Source: JBKPNX01 sp046732855
Lineage (GTDB): Bacteria > Pseudomonadota > Alphaproteobacteria > Geminicoccales > Geminicoccaceae
NCBI GenBank assembly: GCA_046732855.1
Contig: JBKPNX010000210.1
Coordinates: 1 to 13,578, forward strand
Direction: 5' to 3'
DNA: 13,578 nt
Made by a program: the position numbers and the translations under genes. A model generated the notes under the pieces. That model was given only the letters and a program-made list of their open reading frames with translations, was not told the origin of the DNA and ran no database searches. Below, one piece after another: positions 1 to 6,224 of this stretch (the first letter of the stretch is position 1; every line of letters begins with the position of its first letter).

Positions 1-311
1 CGACCGAACCGCGCCAGGATGCCTCGGGCATCGTCTGGCGAACGGAAGCGGCCCGCCAATCCGACCACTTGATCGAATGCGAGATGGCTCCAGCCCGTGC
101 AGGCCGGAGGCCGCCAATCAACTCCCATATCTTCCGAGTGCCAGAGGCGGACGTTCGGCGGGTCGGCGATCCCCGGGAAAGGCGGAACCGGCGCCGTTCC
201 GCATGGCGGCCGCGGCCCTTCGGCCGCAAGTGCGAGCTTCGCTCCCGGTAGCAACAAGATCAGTGATAGAGATCGCAGGACAAGAACGCTCGCGGGAACT
301 TTGGCGACCAC
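1..311 (-). CDS. Exported hypothetical protein, N-terminal part, runs off the left edge
   Basis: An open minus-strand frame enters from the left edge and is about 103 codons long inside the window. From a GTG at 311 it reads MVAKVPASVLVLRS, then a hydrophobic stretch (LSLILLLPG) and an AxA-like site (KLALA), which together form a convincing Sec signal peptide. The mature part begins EGPRPPCG and contains PPNVRLW, WRPPACTGWSHLAFDQVV and SPDDARGILARFG, with two cysteines that could pair. The alternation of tryptophans and charged residues and the high third-position GC look like genuine protein. I do not recognise a function. The start is uncertain: the frame stays open to an ATG at 521 and no clear ribosome-binding site decides between them. 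I prefer 311 because it places the signal peptide at the N-terminus. The C-terminal part lies outside the window. Confidence 0.55.
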   Translation of the reverse strand, partial: MVAKVPASVLVLRSLSLILLLPGAKLALAAEGPRPPCGTAPVPPFPGIADPPNVRLWHSEDMGVDWRPPACTGWSHLAFDQVVGLAGRFRSPDDARGILARFG

Positions 312-805
312 GTCATGATCTCGTTCAAAACCGACTGAAAGAGTCAAGGCGTCTATGACGTGCCGGTCGTTTCGCAACCAGCGGGCGTGCCGGATGGTTT
401 CGCCACTGTCGCTGCCGGCGCACCAAGTTCCCGGTCCGGATCGTAACCGTGTCGGCGCGGGCGAGCAGGAGCCGGTCGGTGGCAGTGCCGCGGTCGCTGT
501 TCGCCGACATCTGCGCCGCATCACTCACCTCCGGCCAAGCCACCGCCGCTCCCGGCATAAGGATCGGGAGCGCTGAATGAACCACAACCCTGCAGGCGAG
601 GTGCGTCCCATGATCCACCGAAAGCCGCCAATGATACGGCAACTCTGAGCGCAAGCCTCAGATCCCGGCTGTGGACAGCCTCACAGGCGGGTCCAGGCCG
701 TCAGACGCTTGCCTCATGCAGCCGACCGACGCATGATTGCGTTCGGGAGCCGGTAAACGGGGAATCCCGGCTGAGATATGCTCGTGGGCGTCGAGGGATG
801 GAACC
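312..805. other. Gap without a convincing intact gene; possible decayed coding trace
   Basis: About 490 bases separate the left-edge gene from the cytochrome P460 gene. On the minus strand, one frame between about 560 and 425 has very high third-position GC and reads like protein (for example TDRLLLARADTVTIRTGNLV). Protein-like sequence then seems to continue in a different frame (AGSDSGETIRHARWLRND) towards the left-edge gene. This could be a frameshifted, decayed gene or chance in GC-rich DNA. A 6-bp-arm dyad (GGCTGT-gg-ACAGCC, 667-680) is too short to interpret. No clear promoter for the P460 gene could be picked out. Confidence 0.4.
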
Positions 806-1393
806 ATGAAACGAATTGCATTTTTGTTCGTGGCTGTTGTAACAGTAACAGGCGTTGTTGCGTGGATCACGCCCTCATCGTTGGGACAGGACAACACAGG
901 CATGAGTGCCGGAAATGCAACAGCTGACACCAAAACACAAACCGACAGCAAAGAAGCTAAGCAAATCATCGTAACAACGATCCCGCCCGGATATCGCGAC
1001 TGGAAATTCATTTCGGCTGCCCACGAAGCAGGTGACCTCAACGACATACGCGTTGTGATCGGCAACGACAAAGCGATCGAGGCCTATCGCGCAGGCAAGC
1101 CCTTCCCCGAAGGCACTATCATCGGGCGAGTCGCTTGGAAGATGGTCCCATCAGAAGAGAACAACAAAACATTTGGTCAAGCGCAATCGTTCGTTCCCGG
1201 AGACGCACCCGACTGGTACCTGCAGTTTATGGAGAAGGACACCAGGAAGTACGCCGCGACGGGCGGTTGGGGTTACTCGAATTTTGATAAAGAGCTCAAC
1301 CCGCTCACCGACGAAAAGATAATGTACTCTTGCTTTTCCTGTCACAAAGCTGTCGAGGCCCGTGACTACATCTTCACGAAATACGCGCCTTGA
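806..1393 (+). CDS. Cytochrome P460 family protein (periplasmic c-type heme)
   Basis: The product is 195 residues. It begins MKRIAFLFVAVVTVTGVVAW, a Sec signal peptide, so the protein should be periplasmic. A low-complexity linker rich in Thr, Lys and Gln follows (about residues 30-55), then a P460-type domain with IPPGYRDWKFISAAHE, GTIIGRVAWKMV and PDWYLQFMEKD. One heme-binding motif, CFSCH (residues 176-180), sits close to the C-terminus, as expected for this family. Known members carry a c-heme cross-linked to a lysine and either oxidise hydroxylamine or belong to the cytochrome c'-beta group that binds NO; the cross-linking lysine cannot be assigned by eye. The ATG at 806 is preceded by GAGGGA at 793-798, which favours it over a TTG at 737. 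The coding sequence uses many A/T-ending codons, unlike its neighbours, which suggests acquisition. It appears to be a single-gene unit. Confidence 0.85.
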   Translation: MKRIAFLFVAVVTVTGVVAWITPSSLGQDNTGMSAGNATADTKTQTDSKEAKQIIVTTIPPGYRDWKFISAAHEAGDLNDIRVVIGNDKAIEAYRAGKPFPEGTIIGRVAWKMVPSEENNKTFGQAQSFVPGDAPDWYLQFMEKDTRKYAATGGWGYSNFDKELNPLTDEKIMYSCFSCHKAVEARDYIFTKYAP

Positions 1394-1589
1394 TCGCTGC
1401 AGTGCACGCATGAAGCAGCCGCCGATTTCGGCAAATGAGATTTGATATCAACATGAGCATCGATGTGCTTGCCTTGCGGGCGATGCTCCGCCTGATTCTC
1501 GGCCAACAGCGCCTGCAACTCGCGCGGCGCGCGTTCGGCTCATCAGCTGCAGGAACCGTTCGCTGTTCTCAGCGTCGGAGGCCGGGGTT

Positions 1590-2110
1590 GGCCGTGACCG
1601 ATACCTCGCGATGAACGGGAAACGGCGGCTCGTCGGCTCGTTCTGGCACGGTTCGATGGCGAAAGCGATGGCGCAGGGGATCGGCGCTCAGGCCGCCTTC
1701 CCGGGCCGCTCGCTCTCCGGCGATGGCGGCTTCACCATGCTGATGGGTGAATTTTTGACCCTCGCGCAACAACGGCGCGCTTGGCTTCATCGAGTTCGAG
1801 CAGAGTTCCACCGGGTTCCTCACGTTCGGCACCGAGCTCCAGAACCCGAACTTCGCGGCGATGGCCGAAGCCGTCGGCATCCGCGGAATCCGGCTCGAAG
1901 ATCCGGCCGAGGTGGATGAGGGGATTGCGGCCGCCTCCCCCATGACGGACCCGTCCTGGTCGACGCGGTCGTCAACCGGACGGGACTCGCGATGCCGCCT
2001 TCGATCACCTTCGAGATGGCCAAGGGCTTCACGCTCTACGTGGTCAAGGCCCTGATCAGGGCCGCGGTGATGAGATCATCGATCTAGCCCGTTCCAACCT
2101 GTGGCGCTAG
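1590..2110 (+). pseudogene. poxB: Remnant of pyruvate dehydrogenase (quinone)/PoxB-type ThDP enzyme, C-terminal third only
   Basis: Pieces of one protein lie in successive frames. Frame one (about 1590-1770) reads RYLAMNGKRRLVGSFWHGSM, GIGAQAAFPGR, and LSGDGGFTMLMGEFLTLAQ, the GDG motif of the ThDP-binding domain. A second frame (about 1770-1940) reads NNGALGFIEFEQ and NPNFAAMAEAVGIRGIRLEDP. A third (about 1939-2070) reads HDGPVLVDAVVNRTGLAMPP and AKGFTLYVVKAL. A last shift gives GRGDEIIDLARSNLWR before a TAG at 2108-2110. Compared with intact PoxB-type proteins, about three residues are missing before LSGDGG, and roughly ten are missing between LTLAQ and NNGALG, where the usual LPVKVVVF strand should be. 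The first two thirds of the enzyme are absent upstream. PoxB decarboxylates pyruvate to acetate and reduces ubiquinone at the membrane. The gene is clearly dead. It lies directly upstream of the quinol oxidase operon, so it may once have shared its locus. Confidence 0.85.
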
Positions 2111-2255
2111 CGGGTGTTTGGGATGTGACCGGTTGGAGCGGGAAAAACTGCGTCTCGATTGATCAGATTTGCTGGTCACCGTGCGCGAACCACGGTAGCT
2201 TAGCCACGGCAATTCGACGATCTCCGAACGCGAGCGAGGGGGGCGAGCCCGTTCG

Positions 2256-3152
2256 ATGAGCAGAACTGCCAATCCGCAGCACGGGCTGCGGTGTTCCGGC
2301 TTGATTCGCTGGCCGGTGGTATGCGCCGCGACGCTCGTCGCTTCCTGTCAGCCCGCGGGCATCTTGGATCCGCGTGGGCCGATCGCTGCGGCGGAGCGCC
2401 TGCTTCTGATCAACACCACCGCGATCATGCTCGTGGTCGTGGTGCCCGTGATCCTGGCGACGCTGGCGTTTGCCTGGTGGTACAGGTCGTCCAACCCCCG
2501 CGCGGGCCGCAGCCCGGATCTCCGCTACGAAGGGCGTATGGAGTTCGTCATCTGGTCGATCCCGGCGCTGACCGTGATGCTGCTCGGCGGGGTCATCTGG
2601 ATCAGCTCGCATGAGCTGGATCCGCGGGCGCCCATCCCGGCGAATACCGACCCGCTTCGCGTAGAGGTTGTGGCGCTCGATTGGAAATGGCTGTTCATCT
2701 ATCCTGATCAGAGTATCGCCGCCGTCAATCAGCTGATCTTCCCGGCCGGAACCCCGGTCAACTTCCGGCTCACCTCGGCGACCGTGATGAATTCCTTTTT
2801 CATCCCGCAGCTCGGGAGCCAGATCTACACGATGGGCGGAATGACCACCCACCTCAACCTGCTCGCGGATGCGCCGGGCGATTTTCCCGGGCTGTCGGCC
2901 AATTACAGCGGCGACGGCTTTTCCCAGATGCGCTTCATCGCGAAGGCGGTGCCGGCCGTCGATTTTGACGCCTGGGTCGCGCAGGTGCGCGGCGCCGGGT
3001 CTGCGCTCGACGATGCCGGCTACGCCGAGCTGGCGAAGCCGAGCCAGGCCGTGCCGCCGAAGACCTACGGCTCGGTCGCGCCGCAGCTGTTCGAGCGCAT
3101 TGTCGACCAGACGGCATCGGGTGTCGAAAAGAAGGGTGCCGGCGGGGCCTGA
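2256..3152 (+). CDS. cyoA: Cytochrome bo3 ubiquinol oxidase subunit II
   Basis: This 298-residue protein is the lipoprotein-type subunit II of a quinol oxidase. The N-terminus ends in a lipobox (LVASC, residues 27-31), so Cys31 should be lipidated after cleavage, as in E. coli CyoA. Two membrane helices follow (about 51-75 and 96-117), then a periplasmic cupredoxin-like domain with DWKWLFIYP (142-150), MNSFFIPQLGSQIYTM and ANYSGDGFSQM (215-225). The Cys/His/Met ligands that bind CuA in cytochrome c oxidases are absent from that last stretch, which is diagnostic of a quinol-oxidising enzyme. The ATG at 2256 is preceded by a purine-rich run (GAGGGGGG, 2236-2243) at a rather long spacing. A TTG at codon 16 would also give a normal lipoprotein signal but has no ribosome-binding site. 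It is the first gene of cyoABCD. Confidence 0.97.
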   Translation: MSRTANPQHGLRCSGLIRWPVVCAATLVASCQPAGILDPRGPIAAAERLLLINTTAIMLVVVVPVILATLAFAWWYRSSNPRAGRSPDLRYEGRMEFVIWSIPALTVMLLGGVIWISSHELDPRAPIPANTDPLRVEVVALDWKWLFIYPDQSIAAVNQLIFPAGTPVNFRLTSATVMNSFFIPQLGSQIYTMGGMTTHLNLLADAPGDFPGLSANYSGDGFSQMRFIAKAVPAVDFDAWVAQVRGAGSALDDAGYAELAKPSQAVPPKTYGSVAPQLFERIVDQTASGVEKKGAGGA

Positions 3153-3168
3153 GGTCCGCCGGCGCGAC

Positions 3169-3188
3169 AGGCGGGGGTTGAGAAGCTG
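3169..3188 (+). promoter_or_regulatory. Probable cyoB ribosome-binding site and non-canonical CTG start
   Basis: No ATG, GTG or TTG occurs in frame between the cyoA stop (3150-3152) and the ATG at 3243. Homology to CyoB nevertheless extends upstream: the in-frame codons from 3186 read LGKLSWAAIPFNEP, resembling the E. coli N-terminus MFGKLS....PFHEP. A good Shine-Dalgarno-like run, AGGCGGGGG (3169-3177), sits 8 bases before the CTG at 3186. No comparable site precedes the ATG at 3243. The codon that aligns with Met1 of E. coli CyoB is AAG at 3183-3185, one base away from ATG. Confidence 0.45.
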
Positions 3189-3242
3189 GGCAAGCTGAGC
3201 TGGGCAGCAATTCCATTCAACGAGCCTCTGCCGCTGATCAGC

Positions 3243-5153
3243 ATGGCGGTGGTCGTCATCGTCATTCTCGTCGTGCTCGGGATCGTCACCTTAAAGGGCT
3301 GGTGGCCTTACCTGTGGCGCGAGTGGCTGACCAGCGTCGACCACAAGCGCATCGGCGTGATGTATGTGCTGCTGGGGCTCATTATGCTGCTGCGCGGCTA
3401 CTCCGATGCAATCATGATGCGCACGCAGCAGGCGATCGCGGTCGGCGATGCGCAGGGATACCTGCCGCCCGAGCACTACGACCAGATCTTCTCTGCGCAC
3501 GGCACGATCATGATCTTTTTCGTGGCGATGCCGCTCGTGATCGGGCTGATGAACTTTGCCGTGCCATTGCAGCTCGGCGTGCGCGACGTCGCCTTTCCCA
3601 CGCTCAACTCGGTCAGCTTCTGGCTGACCGCCACGGGCGCGCTCCTGGTCAACGTGTCGCTCGTCATCGGCAATTTCTCGCGCGCGAGCTGGTGGGGCTA
3701 TCCCCCGCTTTCCGAGCTCGCGTTCTCGCCTGACGTCGGCGTCGACTACTACCTCTGGTCATTGCAGATTTCGGGAATCGGCACGTTGCTCACCGGCGTC
3801 AATTTCGTGACCACGATCCTCAAATTGCGCGCACCCGGCATGACCTATTTCCGCATGCCGGTGTTCTGCTGGACCGCATTGGCTACGAACCTGATGATCG
3901 TGGCGACATTCCCGATACTGACCGCGACCTTCATGATGCTGCTGCTCGACCGTTATCTCGGCATGCATTTCTTTACCAATGACGCCGGCGGCAACCAGAT
4001 GATGTACGTCAATCTGTTCTGGGCGTGGGGGCATCCCGAAGTCTACATCCTGGTCCTGCCGGCGTTCGGCATCTTCTCCGAAGTGGCGGCGACCTTTTCC
4101 GGCAAGGGCCTGTTCAGTTATCGCTCGATGGTCCTCGCCACCCTGGGAATCTGCGTCCTCTCTTTGATGGTCTGGCTACATCACTTCTTCACGATGGGGG
4201 CCGGCGCCAATGTCAATGCTGTCTTTGGTATTATGTCGTCGATCATCGCGGTGCCGACCGGCGTCAAAGTTTTCAACTGGCTGTTCACGATGTTCCGCGG
4301 CCGAATCGTGTTCACGACGCCAGTACTGTACCTGGTCGGCTTCATGGTCACATTCGTCATCGGCGGCCTGACCGGCGTTCTCCTGGCGGTCCCGCCGGTC
4401 GATTTCGTGGTGCACAACAGCGCCTTTCTGGTCGCCCATTTTCACAACGTCATCATCGGCGGCGTCGTGTTCGGCGTGTTCGCCGGTTACCAATATTGGT
4501 TTCCGAAGGCGTTCGGGTTCACCCTCGACGAGCGGCTCGGCAAGGCCGGCTTCTGGTGCTGGCTGATCGGCTTCTATCTAGCCTTCATGCCGCTCTACGT
4601 CCTGGGCTTGATGGGCATGACCCGGCGCCTCCAGCAGATCGCCGAGCCGAGCTGGCAGCCGCTGCTGCTGGTCGCGGAAGCCGGGGCGATCGTCATCTTC
4701 GTCGGCGTCCTCTGCCAGATTGCACAGCTCTACGTCAGCATCCGCACGCGCGAGAGCCGCCGCGACCTGACCGGCGACCCGTGGGACGGCCGAACTCTGG
4801 AGTGGGCGACCTCGTCGCCTCCCCCGGCCTACAATTACGCCCTGCTGCCCCACGTCGAGACGATCGACGCGTTTTGGGAGATGAAGCAGCGGGGCGTGAG
4901 CCCGATGGAAGCGGCTTATGAAACCATCCACATGCCGCGCAACAGCCCCACCGGTTTCATCACTGCTTTCTTTGCCACGGTCACCGGATTTGCGCTGATC
5001 TGGCACATCTGGTGGATCGTGATCCTCGGCCTCCTCGCCGCCGCGATCACGGTTATGGTGTTCGGCTGGAGCGATGAACGCGAGCGCGAGATCCCGGCCA
5101 CCGAAATTGCGCAGATGGAACGGGCGCGGCCGGGCCTGGGGCGGGCCGCCTGA
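3243..5153 (+). CDS. cyoB: Cytochrome bo3 ubiquinol oxidase subunit I (catalytic)
   Basis: This is the heme-copper catalytic subunit: it oxidises ubiquinol, reduces O2 to water and pumps protons across the inner membrane. From the ATG at 3243 it has 636 residues (E. coli CyoB has 663), and homology continues about 20 codons further upstream. If the AAG codon at 3183 is counted as residue 1, numbering matches E. coli exactly: His106, the HPEVY block (His284, Glu286, Tyr288), His333-His334, and His419/His421 in AHFHN. All heme b, heme o and CuB ligands are present. Quinol-site residues Arg71, Asp75, His98 and Gln101 (LLRGYSDA...PPEHYDQ), the D-channel entry RDVAFP and the K-channel lysine in TGVKVFNW are kept. 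The multiple helices end in FITAFFATVTGFALIWHIWW. The stop is two bases before the cyoC start. I give 3243 as the first conventional start, although CTG at 3186 is the better biological candidate. Confidence 0.97.
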   Translation: MAVVVIVILVVLGIVTLKGWWPYLWREWLTSVDHKRIGVMYVLLGLIMLLRGYSDAIMMRTQQAIAVGDAQGYLPPEHYDQIFSAHGTIMIFFVAMPLVIGLMNFAVPLQLGVRDVAFPTLNSVSFWLTATGALLVNVSLVIGNFSRASWWGYPPLSELAFSPDVGVDYYLWSLQISGIGTLLTGVNFVTTILKLRAPGMTYFRMPVFCWTALATNLMIVATFPILTATFMMLLLDRYLGMHFFTNDAGGNQMMYVNLFWAWGHPEVYILVLPAFGIFSEVAATFSGKGLFSYRSMVLATLGICVLSLMVWLHHFFTMGAGANVNAVFGIMSSIIAVPTGVKVFNWLFTMFRGRIVFTTPVLYLVGFMVTFVIGGLTGVLLAVPPVDFVVHNSAFLVAHFHNVIIGGVVFGVFAGYQYWFPKAFGFTLDERLGKAGFWCWLIGFYLAFMPLYVLGLMGMTRRLQQIAEPSWQPLLLVAEAGAIVIFVGVLCQIAQLYVSIRTRESRRDLTGDPWDGRTLEWATSSPPPAYNYALLPHVETIDAFWEMKQRGVSPMEAAYETIHMPRNSPTGFITAFFATVTGFALIWHIWWIVILGLLAAAITVMVFGWSDEREREIPATEIAQMERARPGLGRAA

Positions 5154-5155
5154 CC

Positions 5156-5782
5156 ATGGCGACAGCAACGATCGGCGCGGTTCCAACCGAGCTCACGCGC
5201 GGGCGCGGCGGTGGCGGGCCGGCCCCGACGCGCATCGTCGTCGCGTACGGGTTTTGGGTCTTCATCCTCAGCGACATGGTCATGTTCTCGGCGTTGTTCG
5301 CGGCCTATGCGGTGTTGTCGGGCAACACCGCCGGCGGACCGACCGGGCGCGAGCTGTTCAATCTGCGCAATGTCTTCATCGAGACCATGTGTCTGTTGCT
5401 CTCGAGCTATACGGCCGGGCTCGGGGCATTATCCGCCGAACGGCGGCAGCCGGGGCGCTTCCTGATCTTCGCTGCCCTCACGTTCGTGCTCGGTGCGGCC
5501 TTTCTTTTCATCGAGGTCTCGGAATTTGCCAGCATGATCAGCAAGGGCGCCGGACCCTCGCGCAGCGCCTTTCTGTCCGCCTTCTTCACCTTGGTCGGCA
5601 CGCACGGCGCCCATGTCACCATGGGCCTCCTTTGGCTCCTCTATCTGGTGGCTCAGGTCGTCGCCAAGGGCCTGCGCGCCGCCGTGCTGCGGCGCCTGTT
5701 GTGCTTCAGCCTGTTCTGGCACGCGCTCGACATCGTCTGGGTCGGGGTATTCACGCTGGTCTATCTGATGGGAGTTCAGTGA
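5156..5782 (+). CDS. cyoC: Cytochrome bo3 ubiquinol oxidase subunit III
   Basis: The 208-residue product belongs to the heme-copper oxidase subunit III family. Five membrane helices can be seen at about residues 28-53, 72-92, 100-122, 139-169 and 181-205, the number usual for CyoC (cytochrome c oxidase subunit III has seven). Family-like blocks are YGFWVFILSDMVMFSALFA, FIEVSEF, GTHGAHVTMGLLWLLY and SLFWHALDIVWVGVFTLVY near the C-terminus. Subunit III has no redox centre and stabilises subunit I and the assembly. The Gly-rich, charged N-terminus (residues 15-25) should be cytoplasmic. The ATG lies two bases after the cyoB stop with no strong ribosome-binding site of its own, so translation is probably coupled to cyoB. 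Confidence 0.96.
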   Translation: MATATIGAVPTELTRGRGGGGPAPTRIVVAYGFWVFILSDMVMFSALFAAYAVLSGNTAGGPTGRELFNLRNVFIETMCLLLSSYTAGLGALSAERRQPGRFLIFAALTFVLGAAFLFIEVSEFASMISKGAGPSRSAFLSAFFTLVGTHGAHVTMGLLWLLYLVAQVVAKGLRAAVLRRLLCFSLFWHALDIVWVGVFTLVYLMGVQ

Positions 5783-6150
5783 TGCACCGTGACGATCTCC
5801 TGTTTTACGGCGACCGGACGCCGGGTGTCGAAGAGCACGAGCCCACGGCCAACATTCTATCGTACACGGTGGGGTTCGCGCTCGCGGTCCTAGCGACGAT
5901 CGTCTCTTTCGTCGTGGCGCAGACCGATCTGTTGTGGCCTCCGGGCATAGTGGTCGGGCTGGTGGTGCTCGCCATCGCGCAGATCGGCATTCACCTCGTT
6001 TTCTTTCTGCATCTGGGCAGCGGGCCCGAGAGTACGAACAATATTCTGGCCCTCGCGTTTGGAGTGCTGATCGTCGTTCTCGTCCTCGCCGGCTCGCTTT
6101 GGATCATCGCCAACCTCCACGCCAACATGATGCCGATGCCTGTGCATTAA
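5782..6150 (+). CDS. cyoD: Cytochrome bo3 ubiquinol oxidase subunit IV
   Basis: The 122-residue product starts MHRDDLLFYGDRTPG and has three membrane helices (about 24-46, 52-76 and 86-110). It includes IAQIGIHLVFFLHLGSG, typical of the CyoD/COX4-prokaryotic family, and ends HANMMPMPVH. E. coli CyoD has 109 residues; the extra length is N-terminal. It is a small structural subunit thought to help copper-site assembly in subunit I. Its ATG overlaps the cyoC stop by one base (TGATG), a classic coupled start. A much longer frame beginning at 5074 runs into this gene, but its upstream part only shadows cyoB and cyoC. No cyoE (heme O synthase) follows: the next gene is convergent. Confidence 0.95.
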   Translation: MHRDDLLFYGDRTPGVEEHEPTANILSYTVGFALAVLATIVSFVVAQTDLLWPPGIVVGLVVLAIAQIGIHLVFFLHLGSGPESTNNILALAFGVLIVVLVLAGSLWIIANLHANMMPMPVH

Positions 6151-6152
6151 CC

Positions 6153-6171
6153 TGGACGCCTACGGCGTCTA
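6153..6171. terminator. Candidate bidirectional terminator hairpin between cyoD and ndh
   Basis: An inverted repeat GACGCC-TAC-GGCGTC (6155-6169), extendable by a G-T and a T-A pair, begins three bases after the cyoD stop and is about 54 bases beyond the ndh stop on the other strand. It is followed on the plus strand by TATCGTTTCC, only a weak T tract. Its position between two convergent genes supports a terminator role, but the stem is short. Confidence 0.35.
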
Positions 6172-6224
6172 TCGTTTCCTCTGGCATCGAATGCGATCGA
6201 AAAGATTTTCGTCCAGAAGATGCG

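Noticed and set aside
667..680. Dyad GGCTGT-gg-ACAGCC upstream of the P460 gene
   Set aside because: Arms of six bases with a short spacer are expected several times by chance in a GC-rich window of this size.
1453..1616. A 54-codon plus-strand frame starting MSIDVLALRAMLRL, and a protein-like minus-strand reading (RFLQLMSRT..., ELQALLAENQAEH) in the same bases
   Set aside because: Neither has a ribosome-binding site or recognisable family and the minus-strand reading needs a frameshift; too weak to call.
2156..2170. TTGATCAGATTTG ahead of cyoA as a possible FNR/ANR box
   Set aside because: Only the first half (TTGAT) fits; the second half does not match ATCAA.
5074..5781. Long upstream extension of the cyoD frame
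   Set aside because: The upstream part overlaps cyoB and cyoC out of frame and is Arg-rich; CyoD homology begins at the ATG at 5782.
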